Assembly (NCBI GenBank): GCA_947625495.1
Contig: CANQOQ010000004.1
Coordinates: forward strand, 1 to 64,000
Reading direction: 5' to 3'
DNA length: 64,000 nucleotides
DNA from: Candidatus Gastranaerophilales bacterium
Lineage (GTDB): Bacteria > Cyanobacteriota > Vampirovibrionia > Gastranaerophilales > Gastranaerophilaceae
Shown here: one piece after another, positions 23,738 to 32,695 of the stretch
How the letters are laid out: each line of letters starts with the position of its first letter
How positions within the stretch are numbered: the first letter of the stretch is position 1
Notes under the pieces: generated by a model
What the model saw: only the letters and a program-made list of their open reading frames with translations
Database searches by the model: none
What the model was told of the DNA's origin: nothing
Translations under genes and position numbers: made by a program

Positions 23738-24391
23738 TTAATTTGAACTCCAATTGATATTTCTTTTGCAAATTTTAGCAGGGTTGCCTGCTATAAGAAC
23801 ATTTTTTTCATCAAAACTTTTGGTAACAACAGAAGCTGCACCCACAACAGAGTTATCAGAAATATAAGCACGCTTCATAATATATACATTTTCACCTATC
23901 CATACATGATTGCCTATATTTATTCCCGAGGAATTATCAAAACTGGCATTTGTATTATTATCAAATATTTTATGAGGTAATTCGCCGCTTCTTAATTTCA
24001 CTCCAGCTGATATTAAACAATCATTTCCGATTTTTATTTCAGAATTGCTTTGATATGCATAAATAGTCATTTCGGAACATTCCATATTTTTGCCGATTGT
24101 TACGTTTGTATTTTCAACTTTTGCTAATCCGCCTATATCAACTATTAAATTTTTATATAATTTGAATGTATCAATAAATAAAGAATTATTGTTACCTCTG
24201 ATTTTTATTGAAATTTTATTTTTGTCAAACAGTCTGCTAAAAAACCCTTCTATATGTGTGCGGGGGGGGGATTTTTTCAATCTTTGTACGCCTAAAACAC
24301 GAACAGTATTATTATCACCATAAATTTTAACCGTTACGTTTATATTTTTATCGATATTAACTGAATTATTTCTACCCCTGTTTTTAATCAT
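23738..24391 (-). CDS. Hexapeptide-repeat acyltransferase with a C9 tract
   Basis: A 217-aa left-handed beta-helix protein of the serine/sugar O-acetyltransferase type. It shows hexapeptide turns such as 'VTIGKNMECSEMTIYA' and 'INIGNHVWIGENVYI' and the C-terminal 'VVGAASVVTKSF' and 'IAGNPAKICKR' signatures of such transferases, many of which decorate capsule or LPS sugars. The ATG directly follows the aminotransferase stop and shares its GGGAG site, so it is translationally coupled. Codons 41-44 are TCC CCC CCC CGC. Adding one C ends the frame 12 codons after Lys40, and losing one ends it 7 codons after, so the present C9 is the ON state of a likely phase switch. Confidence 0.88.
   Translation of the reverse strand: MIKNRGRNNSVNIDKNINVTVKIYGDNNTVRVLGVQRLKKSPPRTHIEGFFSRLFDKNKISIKIRGNNNSLFIDTFKLYKNLIVDIGGLAKVENTNVTIGKNMECSEMTIYAYQSNSEIKIGNDCLISAGVKLRSGELPHKIFDNNTNASFDNSSGINIGNHVWIGENVYIMKRAYISDNSVVGAASVVTKSFDEKNVLIAGNPAKICKRNINWSSN
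24262..24270 (-). repeat. C9/G9 homopolymer inside the acyltransferase gene
   Basis: Nine G on the plus strand (nine C in the coding strand), 120 bases into a gene in an AT-rich genome that uses other proline codons elsewhere. It is the same length as the two promoter tracts at 7235 and 8792. Confidence 0.95.
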
Positions 24392-25570
24392 TTATTCTCC
24401 CAGAGCCTGAGCTAATCGTTTAATACCTTCTTTTATGGTGTTTTCATCGGCATTTGTATAATTTAATCTCAATGTATTTACATTTGCAGGATTTACATAA
24501 AAAGGATGTCCCGGTACAAATGCTACCTTTTTAGCTATTGCTTTATCAAACAGTTTTAGAACATCTGTTCCTTCTTCAAGTGTAACCCATGTAAACATAC
24601 CGCCTTTAGGACGAGTAAATTTAACGGATTTTGGAAAATATTCTTCCATAGCACAAACCATTGCATTTGCCTGAGATTTATATAACTTTTTAATTTTTTC
24701 TATGTGCTTATCAAGGTCATTATTATATAAATAATCAGAAATCAGATACTGCCCGAAAATATTAGAGTGAAGATCTGAAGCTTGTTTTGCGGTTTCTATC
24801 ATTTTTATTATTTCTTTATTTGCAATAATATAACCTAATCTCATGCCGGGAGTTACAATTTTAGAAAACGACCCCAAATATATATTTTTCTCACTTTTAT
24901 TCAAACCTATATAAGGTATTCTTTCCCCTTCTTCAAATCTCAACTCGCCATAAGGATCATCCTGTACAAGAATCATATCTTCATCTTTTATTGCTTCAAA
25001 AACCTTTTCTCTGTTCTCCTTAGTATAAGTCAAGCCCGTAGGGTTTTGAAAATTAGGTATTAAATATGCAGCTTTAGGCTTATATTGTTTCAAGGTATTT
25101 TTTAAATCCTCAATATCAAGCCCGTCATCAGTAAGCTTTGTTGTAACAAAATTTGCTCTGTACATGCAAAAAGACTGTAATAATCCTAAATATGAAGGTT
25201 TTTCTACCATTACATTATCACCTTCATTAATAAATACTTTTCCAATTAAATCTAAAGCTTGCTGTGAGCCTGTTGTTATTATTACATTTTCGATTGTTAT
25301 ATTCATATTCCATATTTTTTTATATCTGTCAACGATATATTGCCTTAAACTGTCTAGCCCTGCCGTTGTAGAATATTGATATATTTTAGCCCCGAATTTA
25401 TCGGCTATTCTGTTCATTGATATTTTTAATTCTTCCTGAGGAAAAGAAATCGGGTTTGGAAGTCCGCCTGCAAATGATATAATTTCAGGATTTTGTGTTA
25501 CTTTTAATATCTCTCTTATAAATGATGACGGTGTATTTTTTATCCTTTGCGAATAATATTTTTCAAACAT
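24392..25570 (-). CDS. PLP-dependent aminotransferase (class I, LysN/2-aminoadipate type)
   Basis: Fold-type I aminotransferase, 392 aa. It has 'SFAGGLPNPISFP' near the N-terminus, 'VIITTGSQQALDLIG', 'YLIPNFQNPTGLTY', the PLP-lysine region 'YLGSFSKIVTPGMRLGYI' and a final 'TLRLNYTN' arginine region. The family includes 2-aminoadipate, aromatic and branched-chain aminotransferases, often with broad specificity. It is the first gene of the pair with the acyltransferase. Exact substrate not known. Confidence 0.9.
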   Translation of the reverse strand: MFEKYYSQRIKNTPSSFIREILKVTQNPEIISFAGGLPNPISFPQEELKISMNRIADKFGAKIYQYSTTAGLDSLRQYIVDRYKKIWNMNITIENVIITTGSQQALDLIGKVFINEGDNVMVEKPSYLGLLQSFCMYRANFVTTKLTDDGLDIEDLKNTLKQYKPKAAYLIPNFQNPTGLTYTKENREKVFEAIKDEDMILVQDDPYGELRFEEGERIPYIGLNKSEKNIYLGSFSKIVTPGMRLGYIIANKEIIKMIETAKQASDLHSNIFGQYLISDYLYNNDLDKHIEKIKKLYKSQANAMVCAMEEYFPKSVKFTRPKGGMFTWVTLEEGTDVLKLFDKAIAKKVAFVPGHPFYVNPANVNTLRLNYTNADENTIKEGIKRLAQALGE

Positions 25571-25617
25571 AATTTATTCCTCATTCAACTTCCTAATGTA
25601 TAATATAACAAAAACAG

Positions 25618-25740
25618 TTATTTTTTATTCTTTATAACAATTAATAACACACCTGATAATATAAGTACAACTCCCGATATAATTCTTAAAGTTAAACAAA
25701 GATACCGTAAACGAAAATTGTATACTCCCTCTTTTACTAT
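25618..25740 (-). pseudogene. Possible remnant of a DMT-family transporter C-terminus
   Basis: A minus-strand open frame with no ATG, GTG or TTG start reads '..LRIISGVVLILSGVLLIV' followed by 'IKNKK' and a stop. This looks like the last membrane helix and basic tail of an EamA-type transporter. It lies between nth and the aminotransferase, in what is also their promoter region. A coincidence in AT-rich sequence is quite possible. Confidence 0.25.
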
Positions 25741-25757
25741 GATATAATTAAATCGCT

Positions 25758-26402
25758 ATGATAAAAAATTTTAAAAACATTATAAAGAACATCAAGGACT
25801 TGAATCTTAATCAAACGGAATTTGTTAAATTTATGGAAGATATTCATGATCCTTTTATAGTTCTTATAGCTTGTATTTTATCTTTAAGAACAAATGATAA
25901 AACTACCTACCCTGCAACAATGAGAATGCTAAAGCTTGGCAGAACTCCCGAGGATTTTATTAAAGTTAAATTGGAAGATTTAGAAAAAGCAATATATCCT
26001 GTCGGATTTTATAAAAATAAAGCAAAACAAATTCTTGATATTGCTTACGAATTATATTACAACCATAGAAGTATTGTTCCTAAAGAGATTGATGAATTGA
26101 TAAAATTTAAAGGAGTCGGAAGAAAAACTGCTAATTTAGTACAATCCAAAGGATACGGACTTGACAGTATTTGTGTTGACGTACACGTACACCGTATATC
26201 TAACAGATTGGGACTCGTATCTACTAAAGAACCTGAAGAAACAGAGTTTGCTCTAAAAAATAATTTGCCAAAATCTTGCTGGAGCGAAATTAATACACTA
26301 TTTGTTACGCTCGGGCAAAACATCTGTAAACCGACAAAACCTGATTGCAGTCTTTGCAATCTGCATAAATTTTGTAAATATTATATTGATAATTACAAAT
26401 AA
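25758..26402 (+). CDS. nth: Endonuclease III (DNA glycosylase/AP lyase)
   Basis: Removes oxidised pyrimidines from DNA and cuts the abasic site. The helix-hairpin-helix is 'FKGVGRKTANLV' with the catalytic Lys, followed by the catalytic Asp in 'VDVHVHRISNRLG'. The [4Fe-4S] loop is complete (C-x6-C-x2-C-x5-C, 'CKPTKPDCSLCNLHKFC'). At 214 aa it is full length. It is convergent with cstA; their stops are 1 base apart. A TATAAT box lies just upstream of the ATG. Confidence 0.94.
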   Translation: MIKNFKNIIKNIKDLNLNQTEFVKFMEDIHDPFIVLIACILSLRTNDKTTYPATMRMLKLGRTPEDFIKVKLEDLEKAIYPVGFYKNKAKQILDIAYELYYNHRSIVPKEIDELIKFKGVGRKTANLVQSKGYGLDSICVDVHVHRISNRLGLVSTKEPEETEFALKNNLPKSCWSEINTLFVTLGQNICKPTKPDCSLCNLHKFCKYYIDNYK

Positions 26403-26403
26403 A

Positions 26404-27834
26404 TTATTTTTTAAGATATTTTTTATAAATTACAAACAGGCTTATAATCATTACTACTATTGCACTTATTTTTGATATTGAATAATCAAGATTAAATCCT
26501 ATTTTAGAATTTAAGATAAAGAAAACGGTAATAAATATATAAAATAATCCGGGGATTAATGTTATAAAATAATTACGTTTATTTTGAAATAAATAAACCG
26601 TAGCATAAATAAATGTAGGAATCGCAATAAGTTGATTAACGAAATTAAAATATCTCCAAATACGTGTAAAACTGCCCGAATCCGATTTAGCCCAAAGTAT
26701 AACGGAAATTATTATAAAAGCAATGGGAATAATAATAATTAATCTGTTTTTGATTTTGGTTTGATTGAGATGCAGAGCTTCACCTAAAATCATTCTGAGT
26801 CCTCTTAATGCCGTATCACCAGATGTAATCGGGAGAACCACAACTGCAATTGTTACAACAAAAGCCAGAACAGGGACAACAAAAACATCTGCAATTGTAT
26901 TTATAACATTAACAGAACCGATTAAGTTATCTTTTACCAAATGAAGAGAATAAACATGCATGGCAGCTGCTGCCCATACCATTGCTATTAATGATTCTAC
27001 GCACATCATTCCGTAAAATACCTGTCTGCCGTCTTTTTGGCATTTCAATGTTCTTGAAATTATTGTTGCCTGTGTAGAATGGAAACCCGATAACAAACCG
27101 CAGCTTACCGTCATGAAAAACATTGGCAGAACATGTAATTTTTCAGGATGTGTGTTTAAATTTGAAAAATTTATGTTTTCCAGATTAATACCGTGAATAA
27201 AAAATCCGACAACTACAAGTCCCGTTCCAAATAACAATAAAAGTCCCAATATGGGATAAAATCTTCCTATTATTTTATCTATGGGAAATAGTGTTGCCAA
27301 TATATAATACGCTGCTATTACAGCATAAATAGTTATTATAACGGGATTTTTGAGAGAAAAATCAGATTGATTAAAAAATCTCTCCGCCATTAAATCACCT
27401 GCCGTATAAACAAAAACAGATGCCAATAATAACAGCATTACAGATACTACAATAATAAAAAATCCGTAAGAAGATTTATCCAGATACTTTTTTATAAGCT
27501 CTGTTATTTGAGCTCCGTTATTTTTAACCGATAACATTCCGCTGAAATAATCATGAACCCCGCCCATAAGAATACATCCTAAAGGAATCATAATAAATGC
27601 GGCAGGCCCGAACAATATTCCTTGTATCGCACCCAAAATAGGCCCTAATCCCGCTATATTCAATAAATGAATTAACATATTTTTTTTCAAACTTAAAGGA
27701 ACGAAATCAACTCCGTCAGCACAGTACTCTGCAGGTGTAGGTTCATCCGTAATTCCGAACTGCTTTTGTGTATATCTTGAATAAAAAATATATCCGACAG
27801 CTAATATAAATATCCCAATCAAAAAAGTTATCAT
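26404..27834 (-). CDS. cstA: CstA family transporter (carbon starvation protein)
   Basis: Inner-membrane transporter with about 12 predicted helices, 476 aa. It carries the CstA signatures 'TPAEYCADGVDFVPLS', 'HLLNIAGLGPILGAIQG', 'GCILMGGVHDYFSG' and 'PITSGDTALRGLRMILGEA'. Family members take up peptides or pyruvate during starvation. This is the shorter form common in anaerobes, as opposed to the roughly 700-aa E. coli form. It is the last gene of the seven-gene operon starting at 32604. Confidence 0.9.
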   Translation of the reverse strand: MITFLIGIFILAVGYIFYSRYTQKQFGITDEPTPAEYCADGVDFVPLSLKKNMLIHLLNIAGLGPILGAIQGILFGPAAFIMIPLGCILMGGVHDYFSGMLSVKNNGAQITELIKKYLDKSSYGFFIIVVSVMLLLLASVFVYTAGDLMAERFFNQSDFSLKNPVIITIYAVIAAYYILATLFPIDKIIGRFYPILGLLLLFGTGLVVVGFFIHGINLENINFSNLNTHPEKLHVLPMFFMTVSCGLLSGFHSTQATIISRTLKCQKDGRQVFYGMMCVESLIAMVWAAAAMHVYSLHLVKDNLIGSVNVINTIADVFVVPVLAFVVTIAVVVLPITSGDTALRGLRMILGEALHLNQTKIKNRLIIIIPIAFIIISVILWAKSDSGSFTRIWRYFNFVNQLIAIPTFIYATVYLFQNKRNYFITLIPGLFYIFITVFFILNSKIGFNLDYSISKISAIVVMIISLFVIYKKYLKK

Positions 27835-27851
27835 AAAAGGATTATATCATA

Positions 27852-29162
27852 TTATAACTGTTTGGGCATACAGCAGTTTTTATATTTTTTTCCGCTTCCG
27901 CAGGGACATTTATCGTTTCTTCCCACATGTGAATAATCTATATTACTTTTTTCTTTTTTATTCTCTTTTTCAGAAACCATATTCATCATCTGCTCAAATA
28001 TTTTTGATGCATACAATACACTTGCGGATGAAAATATTTTCTTTTCAACGGAATCTGCTTTATAGTATTTTAATAATTTATTAATGGTATAAGAGGTTCC
28101 GAGAATTTCATTTGTTCTTTCAATAAAATTAGAATATTTTTTTGCCATTTTCTTAATAATATTAGCAGGCACTTTATCATTTTCAAGAAAACTTTTAATG
28201 CAATCTTTATACCCTTGAATCGTTTTATAGTCTTCAACCTCATATATTTTGCAGAAGGTTTGATAAAACGGGAGTACAAATAAACCGAGTTGTTCATCAT
28301 AAATTATACCTATATCATAAGTTGAGGAGTGAGAAGAAAATCCTTCCAATGATTTTTCCATAAAATCCGAATACGAATTTTTAAAATCAGAAACTGTAAA
28401 ATATCTGTTATTTTCAACCTGTTTAATATTATCATCCAGTTCTTCTTTTTTTGGCAAAACGCCCTCATCACAATATGTATTAAACATATTGATTAAATTA
28501 TCGGCATAAGTGTTTGTTGTAATGACTTCATCGGTATTGAAACATTCAATAAATTTTTTACCGAAATCTTTTACGAGTTCTTCAATCTGTTTTAGTTTCT
28601 TAGGATTTTCAAAGTATGCATCCTCAGGTTTTTCAATGATTTTAGCAACAGTATATTTATATACTTCATCTTTATTTATACTTGAAAGCACATTTGATAC
28701 TTCAAGAAGATAATACTCCTCTTTCAAAGGGAAAATACGGCAAAGAGCAAATTGTCCCGGAGTAATTCCTCTAAAATTATTCATTTTTACAAGGGATAAA
28801 ACTCTGTAATTCTTTTCATTAACAAGATTATAAAGCTCAAAGCCGTTACTGAACACCCTGCCGACTTCAAATACAGAAGAAAAAGATTTACTTAAAGCTT
28901 CCAATATTTCAATCTCAACATCAGATATTTCAGTTTTAGATTCTTTATATAATTCTATAATTGATTTTCTGTCATTTCCCAGTCTTCTTTCAAAAATATA
29001 AGGAATAATTACGGCCTGAATATTTGTTCTGTTCTCATTTTTAGCGGAAATTGCAGTTAAATATTCATTAAAATCAGGTTTTACAAAGTCATCGTTCAAA
29101 ACAAAATTCATTAACTTTGTTATTGTTTCAGATATTGCAGACAATTTTTCAATTACAGACAT
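27852..29162 (-). CDS. SEC-C motif protein, 436 aa
   Basis: The C-terminal 20 residues or so are a SEC-C zinc-binding motif ('GRNDKCPCGSGKKYKNCC'), as found at the end of SecA. The remaining 410 residues are a helical, charged domain that I do not recognise. There is no signal peptide. The SEC-C element often marks proteins that touch ribosomes or nucleic acids, but function here is open. It lies between pgeF (2 bp) and cstA (17 bp) in the same operon. Confidence 0.8.
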   Translation of the reverse strand: MSVIEKLSAISETITKLMNFVLNDDFVKPDFNEYLTAISAKNENRTNIQAVIIPYIFERRLGNDRKSIIELYKESKTEISDVEIEILEALSKSFSSVFEVGRVFSNGFELYNLVNEKNYRVLSLVKMNNFRGITPGQFALCRIFPLKEEYYLLEVSNVLSSINKDEVYKYTVAKIIEKPEDAYFENPKKLKQIEELVKDFGKKFIECFNTDEVITTNTYADNLINMFNTYCDEGVLPKKEELDDNIKQVENNRYFTVSDFKNSYSDFMEKSLEGFSSHSSTYDIGIIYDEQLGLFVLPFYQTFCKIYEVEDYKTIQGYKDCIKSFLENDKVPANIIKKMAKKYSNFIERTNEILGTSYTINKLLKYYKADSVEKKIFSSASVLYASKIFEQMMNMVSEKENKKEKSNIDYSHVGRNDKCPCGSGKKYKNCCMPKQL

Positions 29163-29164
29163 AT

Positions 29165-29896
29165 TTATCCCCTTTTTATTTTTACAACGGCAGAATGCCT
29201 TGCTGTTTTTCCTTTTTCTTTTCTATATGAAAAAAATATATCAGACATACAGCATGTGCAATAGCTTGATATATCAATATTTATTATACCTGTTTCTAAC
29301 AATTGATTTTTATTTAATAATTTTAAATCAATATAATATTTATTATTTTTATAGTCATATAATTCAGTGTTTTTTACATCTTTAACCAATTTAAGAAAAA
29401 CATCTTCATCGGTTTCAAAGCAGCATTTTCCTATACAAGGACCTATTAATGCCGTAATATCACAAGGATTTATGTTAAATTCTTTAATCATTTTCATTGC
29501 TGTTTTCGTAGTAATTTCAGCCTCCGTTCCCCTCCAGCCGGCATGTATAACTGCTCCTATATTATTTTTTTTGCTGTACAAAATAATCGGTGTACAATCA
29601 GCATAATTTAAAATAATAAGAGAACCTTCAATATCTGATATTAAAGCATCCGTATTATCATAAAATGTTTTGTCTTTGGATATAACCTGAATATTTGCGC
29701 TGTGAATCTGTTTAGCTGTATATATATCAATGCATTCAGTTTTTTCTTTGAGAAGTTTACGGTTTTCTTCCGCTTCTTTTGTTAAATCAACTCTGTCTGC
29801 AGGCGTTAAAACAAATTCTCTTGTCGTAAAAAAGCAATCATCAAGTAAAGACGATTTTAATATTTTTTTACCGTAGAAATTATCAAAGTAGAACAT
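29165..29896 (-). CDS. pgeF: Peptidoglycan editing factor / purine nucleoside phosphorylase (YfiH, laccase domain)
   Basis: DUF152 protein, 243 aa. The zinc-site residues are visible: His in 'KQIHSANIQ', Cys in 'NYADCTPII' and His in 'VIHAGWRGT', with 'IGPCIGKCCFE' further on. Members cleave purine nucleosides with phosphate, and in E. coli correct wrong residues in peptidoglycan precursors. It is next to upp (1-base overlap), which supports a nucleotide-salvage role here. Confidence 0.9.
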   Translation of the reverse strand: MFYFDNFYGKKILKSSLLDDCFFTTREFVLTPADRVDLTKEAEENRKLLKEKTECIDIYTAKQIHSANIQVISKDKTFYDNTDALISDIEGSLIILNYADCTPIILYSKKNNIGAVIHAGWRGTEAEITTKTAMKMIKEFNINPCDITALIGPCIGKCCFETDEDVFLKLVKDVKNTELYDYKNNKYYIDLKLLNKNQLLETGIINIDISSYCTCCMSDIFFSYRKEKGKTARHSAVVKIKRG

Positions 29897-30558
29897 TATT
29901 TTTCAACCGTATTAAAAATCCTGTCACCCGCATCACCGAGTCCGGGGCGGATATAGCCATATTCATTCAGACAATTGTCTATGCTTGCAGTTATTATTTT
30001 AACATCAGGATATAGTGCTTGAACCTTTTTTAATCCTTCGGGAGCCGATATCAAACTTACAAATTTAATATTTTTTTGTGCTACATTCTTTGATGCAAAC
30101 AATTTTATTGCATCAATTGCAGAATTACCTGTTGCAAGCATCGGGTCAAGTATAAGTACAATCTTATTTTCAGGATTATCAAATTCAACGGGGATTTTAT
30201 TATAATACCAAATCGGAGTAAGTGTTTCTTCATCTCTATACATACCGATATGCCTTACTGTTGCAAAAGGCATAATTTCATTTGCTATATCGGAAAATAT
30301 TAAACCTGCTCTTAGAATCGGTGCTATTATAATTTCTTTATCATTTTTCAATTGTTTCACTTCACATTTTTCAAGCGGAGTTTCTATATTAACCGTTTCC
30401 AGTTCTAAATCCTCCGTTGCTTTGTAAAAAAGCAAATATGTTATTCTCTTAATTGCGCTTCTGAATACTTCTGCATTCGTATTTTTATCTCTGATAATTC
30501 TTAAATTATGAGAGCATAAAGGATGATTTATAACAAAAACATTTTTATATTCACTCAT
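29896..30558 (-). CDS. upp: Uracil phosphoribosyltransferase
   Basis: Salvages uracil to UMP using PRPP. It shows 'PILRAGLIF', the PRPP-binding 'LILDPMLATGNSA' and the uracil-binding 'GYIRPGLGDAGDRIFN' near the end. At 220 aa it is slightly longer than usual (about 209). It overlaps mlaD by 8 bases and pgeF by 1. Confidence 0.95.
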   Translation of the reverse strand: MSEYKNVFVINHPLCSHNLRIIRDKNTNAEVFRSAIKRITYLLFYKATEDLELETVNIETPLEKCEVKQLKNDKEIIIAPILRAGLIFSDIANEIMPFATVRHIGMYRDEETLTPIWYYNKIPVEFDNPENKIVLILDPMLATGNSAIDAIKLFASKNVAQKNIKFVSLISAPEGLKKVQALYPDVKIITASIDNCLNEYGYIRPGLGDAGDRIFNTVEK

Positions 30559-31213
30559 TTATTTTTTCCTCTTCATTAATATCAGCCGGCGGATTTTTTT
30601 TATCAATATAATCCAGTGTAGATTCGGTTAATTTATAAATAACAACAGACTGTGCGGAATTAACAAGACCTGCCTTTTCTGATAACTGTTCAACAAGAGC
30701 GCTTTGCTTAAACCAATTTTTATGATTAATTAAATCAGCAGCTTTAATGGTTCTTCCTATACCGCCATATATATCAATCATAACATTAGCAACCTCTTCC
30801 TGCCCATCCCAAAAATCCTGTACTCTATATGATTTAGACGGAATAATTTCTTCAGTATCCAATGAGTTATCAGAAGTTTTAGGATTTAATTCAAGAGAAG
30901 TCGAACCTCCGAGTCCGTAAAATTCTATTGTGGCAGTTGCGCTCGAGGGAATTTTTACGCCGTCTTTTGTCACTAAAAATGATATAAATACTTTATTATC
31001 AAATATTTTAACTTTTCTAACGTAACCTATATTAATTCCCATTAATCTGACTGGAGAACCTTTTACCAGTCCTTTTGCATCATCAAAGAACAGATAATAC
31101 GTATTTCCTGCATTCTCTTTATATGTTGTATTAAAAATGAAAAAATAAAAACACCCTGATAAAACTATCAGCCAAAATAATATTTCAAACAGCCATATAT
31201 ATTTTTTTTTCAT
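30551..31213 (-). CDS. MlaD/MCE family lipid-transport protein
   Basis: Single N-terminal membrane helix ('IWLFEILFWLIVLSGCFYFF') and one MCE domain with 'DDAKGLVKGSPVRLMGINIG' and 'SATATIEFYGLGGSTSLELN'. In MlaFEDB systems this subunit forms the periplasmic ring that carries phospholipids between inner and outer membrane. The frame opens at a TTG (31231) overlapping the lgt stop, but the ATG at 31213 places the helix correctly and is preferred; neither has a strong ribosome site. The ATPase and permease partners are not in the window. Confidence 0.85.
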   Translation of the reverse strand: MKKKYIWLFEILFWLIVLSGCFYFFIFNTTYKENAGNTYYLFFDDAKGLVKGSPVRLMGINIGYVRKVKIFDNKVFISFLVTKDGVKIPSSATATIEFYGLGGSTSLELNPKTSDNSLDTEEIIPSKSYRVQDFWDGQEEVANVMIDIYGGIGRTIKAADLINHKNWFKQSALVEQLSEKAGLVNSAQSVVIYKLTESTLDYIDKKNPPADINEEEKINE

Positions 31214-31227
31214 TACATTATTATAAA

Positions 31228-32031
31228 TCAATCAGAATTTTTATCAAAATCTTTTCTTTTTAAAATAATAACCAATAACAAAACAGCAAATAATATAAAT
31301 ACAAAAGAAGCAATATGAGCGGCATGAAGTTTTGAAACATTTAAAACACTGTCAAGCCTTATAGTTTCAACAATTAATCTTGCTATTGAATATAAAATTA
31401 AATAAGAAATAAAAATAATACCCGATTTCTTCGGCTTAATTTTTACTAAAATATAAAATAAAATACAAAAAATAATAAAATTCAAAATTGATTCATATAA
31501 GAATGCAGGATGAAAATATTCAAAAGTTTTATACTCTAAAGGACGCATAGAATAAGGAATATATAATTTCCACGGCAAATCCGTAGGAAGTCCGAAAGCT
31601 TCCGAATTAAAGAAATTACCCCATCTGCCTATAACTTGACCTATTATACCTCCAAACGAAAACAAATCAGCATATCTCAAAAAATCCAGATGATTTTTTT
31701 TCGCATAAAATAAAAAACCTATTATTGCACCTATAATTGCACCTTGAATTGATATTCCGCCATTCCAGATACAAATTATTTCCGAAGGATGTTTTATAAA
31801 ATAGTTAAAATCAAGCAATACATAATATAATCTTGCAAAAATAATACCTGAAATTATTATAACAAGTGAACTGTCTAAAACAGAATCTTGAGGAATATCT
31901 TTAAAATATTTCTTATTAATAAACAAAACAGCAATAAGCCCTGCCAAAATTGATAAAGCCATAATTATACCGTAAAAATGTATATCTGTTGAAAATATAC
32001 TAAATGCTATATCACCGGGAGATTTAAACAT
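31228..32031 (-). CDS. lgt: Prolipoprotein diacylglyceryl transferase
   Basis: Transfers a diacylglyceryl group to the lipobox cysteine of lipoproteins. It has seven predicted membrane helices. The signature 'GRWGNFFNSEAFG' is present, as is 'NGGISIQGAIIGAI', which carries the conserved His/Arg region neighbours. At 267 aa it is full length. It follows the TPR lipoprotein gene by 3 bp, so enzyme and a likely substrate are co-expressed. Confidence 0.95.
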   Translation of the reverse strand: MFKSPGDIAFSIFSTDIHFYGIIMALSILAGLIAVLFINKKYFKDIPQDSVLDSSLVIIISGIIFARLYYVLLDFNYFIKHPSEIICIWNGGISIQGAIIGAIIGFLFYAKKNHLDFLRYADLFSFGGIIGQVIGRWGNFFNSEAFGLPTDLPWKLYIPYSMRPLEYKTFEYFHPAFLYESILNFIIFCILFYILVKIKPKKSGIIFISYLILYSIARLIVETIRLDSVLNVSKLHAAHIASFVFILFAVLLLVIILKRKDFDKNSD

Positions 32032-32034
32032 ACA

Positions 32035-32604
32035 TTATTCAACTGTATCTTTCTTTTGTTCTGCCTGCTCAAGTTTAAGAGAAAATTCTTTCATCTGCAT
32101 ATTTAACTCTTTAATTTTTTCATTGATTTGTTTTTCTTCATCGGCATTAACTTTTTTAACAAGATACTGATTATATAAATCAATGACTTCAGAAATTTTA
32201 TTATTATATTCTTGCATTTCAGCTGAAGTCGGCTGCAGAATTTTATCACCTTGAGAATCGGTTTTATCAATTATTTGAGCAGCAATAGCCTCTTTAGCAA
32301 CAGCCATTGTATAAACGGCATCATGAAAATCAGGTTTTAACTCAAGAACTTTTTTTAATTCTTTAACAGCTTCTTCATAATTACCGGTATTATTATATGC
32401 AATCGCAAGATTATAATGAGTTTGATACATTTCATCATCTAAATCAAGACTTGATTTCAAACGGCAAATTGCAGTTTCACTGTCACCGTTGTCCATATAT
32501 TGAACAGCCTTGTTATTAAGCTCTTGAATTGCAAAATTATTTATACAAGCTGTTGTTAAAACAGATACCGACAGTATTGTAAATAATAGTATAATTTTTT
32601 TCAT
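32035..32604 (-). CDS. TPR lipoprotein, 189 aa
   Basis: Signal peptide with a lipobox ending in Cys20 ('VLTTAC'), then three or so TPR units ('YQTHYNLAIAYNNTGNYEEA') and a charged C-terminal coil. Residue +2 after the Cys is Ile, so it is not an inner-membrane retention signal by the E. coli rule. It is the first gene of the operon with lgt, mlaD, upp, pgeF, the SEC-C protein and cstA. It is preceded by an 85-base leader and a good promoter. Confidence 0.88.
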   Translation of the reverse strand: MKKIILLFTILSVSVLTTACINNFAIQELNNKAVQYMDNGDSETAICRLKSSLDLDDEMYQTHYNLAIAYNNTGNYEEAVKELKKVLELKPDFHDAVYTMAVAKEAIAAQIIDKTDSQGDKILQPTSAEMQEYNNKISEVIDLYNQYLVKKVNADEEKQINEKIKELNMQMKEFSLKLEQAEQKKDTVE

Positions 32605-32690
32605 TAAGTAATCCCCGCTTAAATTCAGAGCCAGCGTTTACTGTTTTTTGACTCTTATAGCCAACATCAGGCTGCTTCCTCACCTCATTT
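32605..32690 (-). promoter_or_regulatory. Leader of the TPR-lipoprotein/lgt operon
   Basis: About 85 transcribed bases before the ATG. They can form an AGCC/GGCT hairpin and a second GAG..CAG/CUG..CUC hairpin, and the ribosome site GGGGA near the end lies next to an AAGC/ACTT weak pair. The first part, GAGGTGAGGAAGCAGCC, looks constrained. It could be a cis-regulatory RNA; I could not match it to a known class. Confidence 0.3.
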
Positions 32691-32695
32691 TTAAT

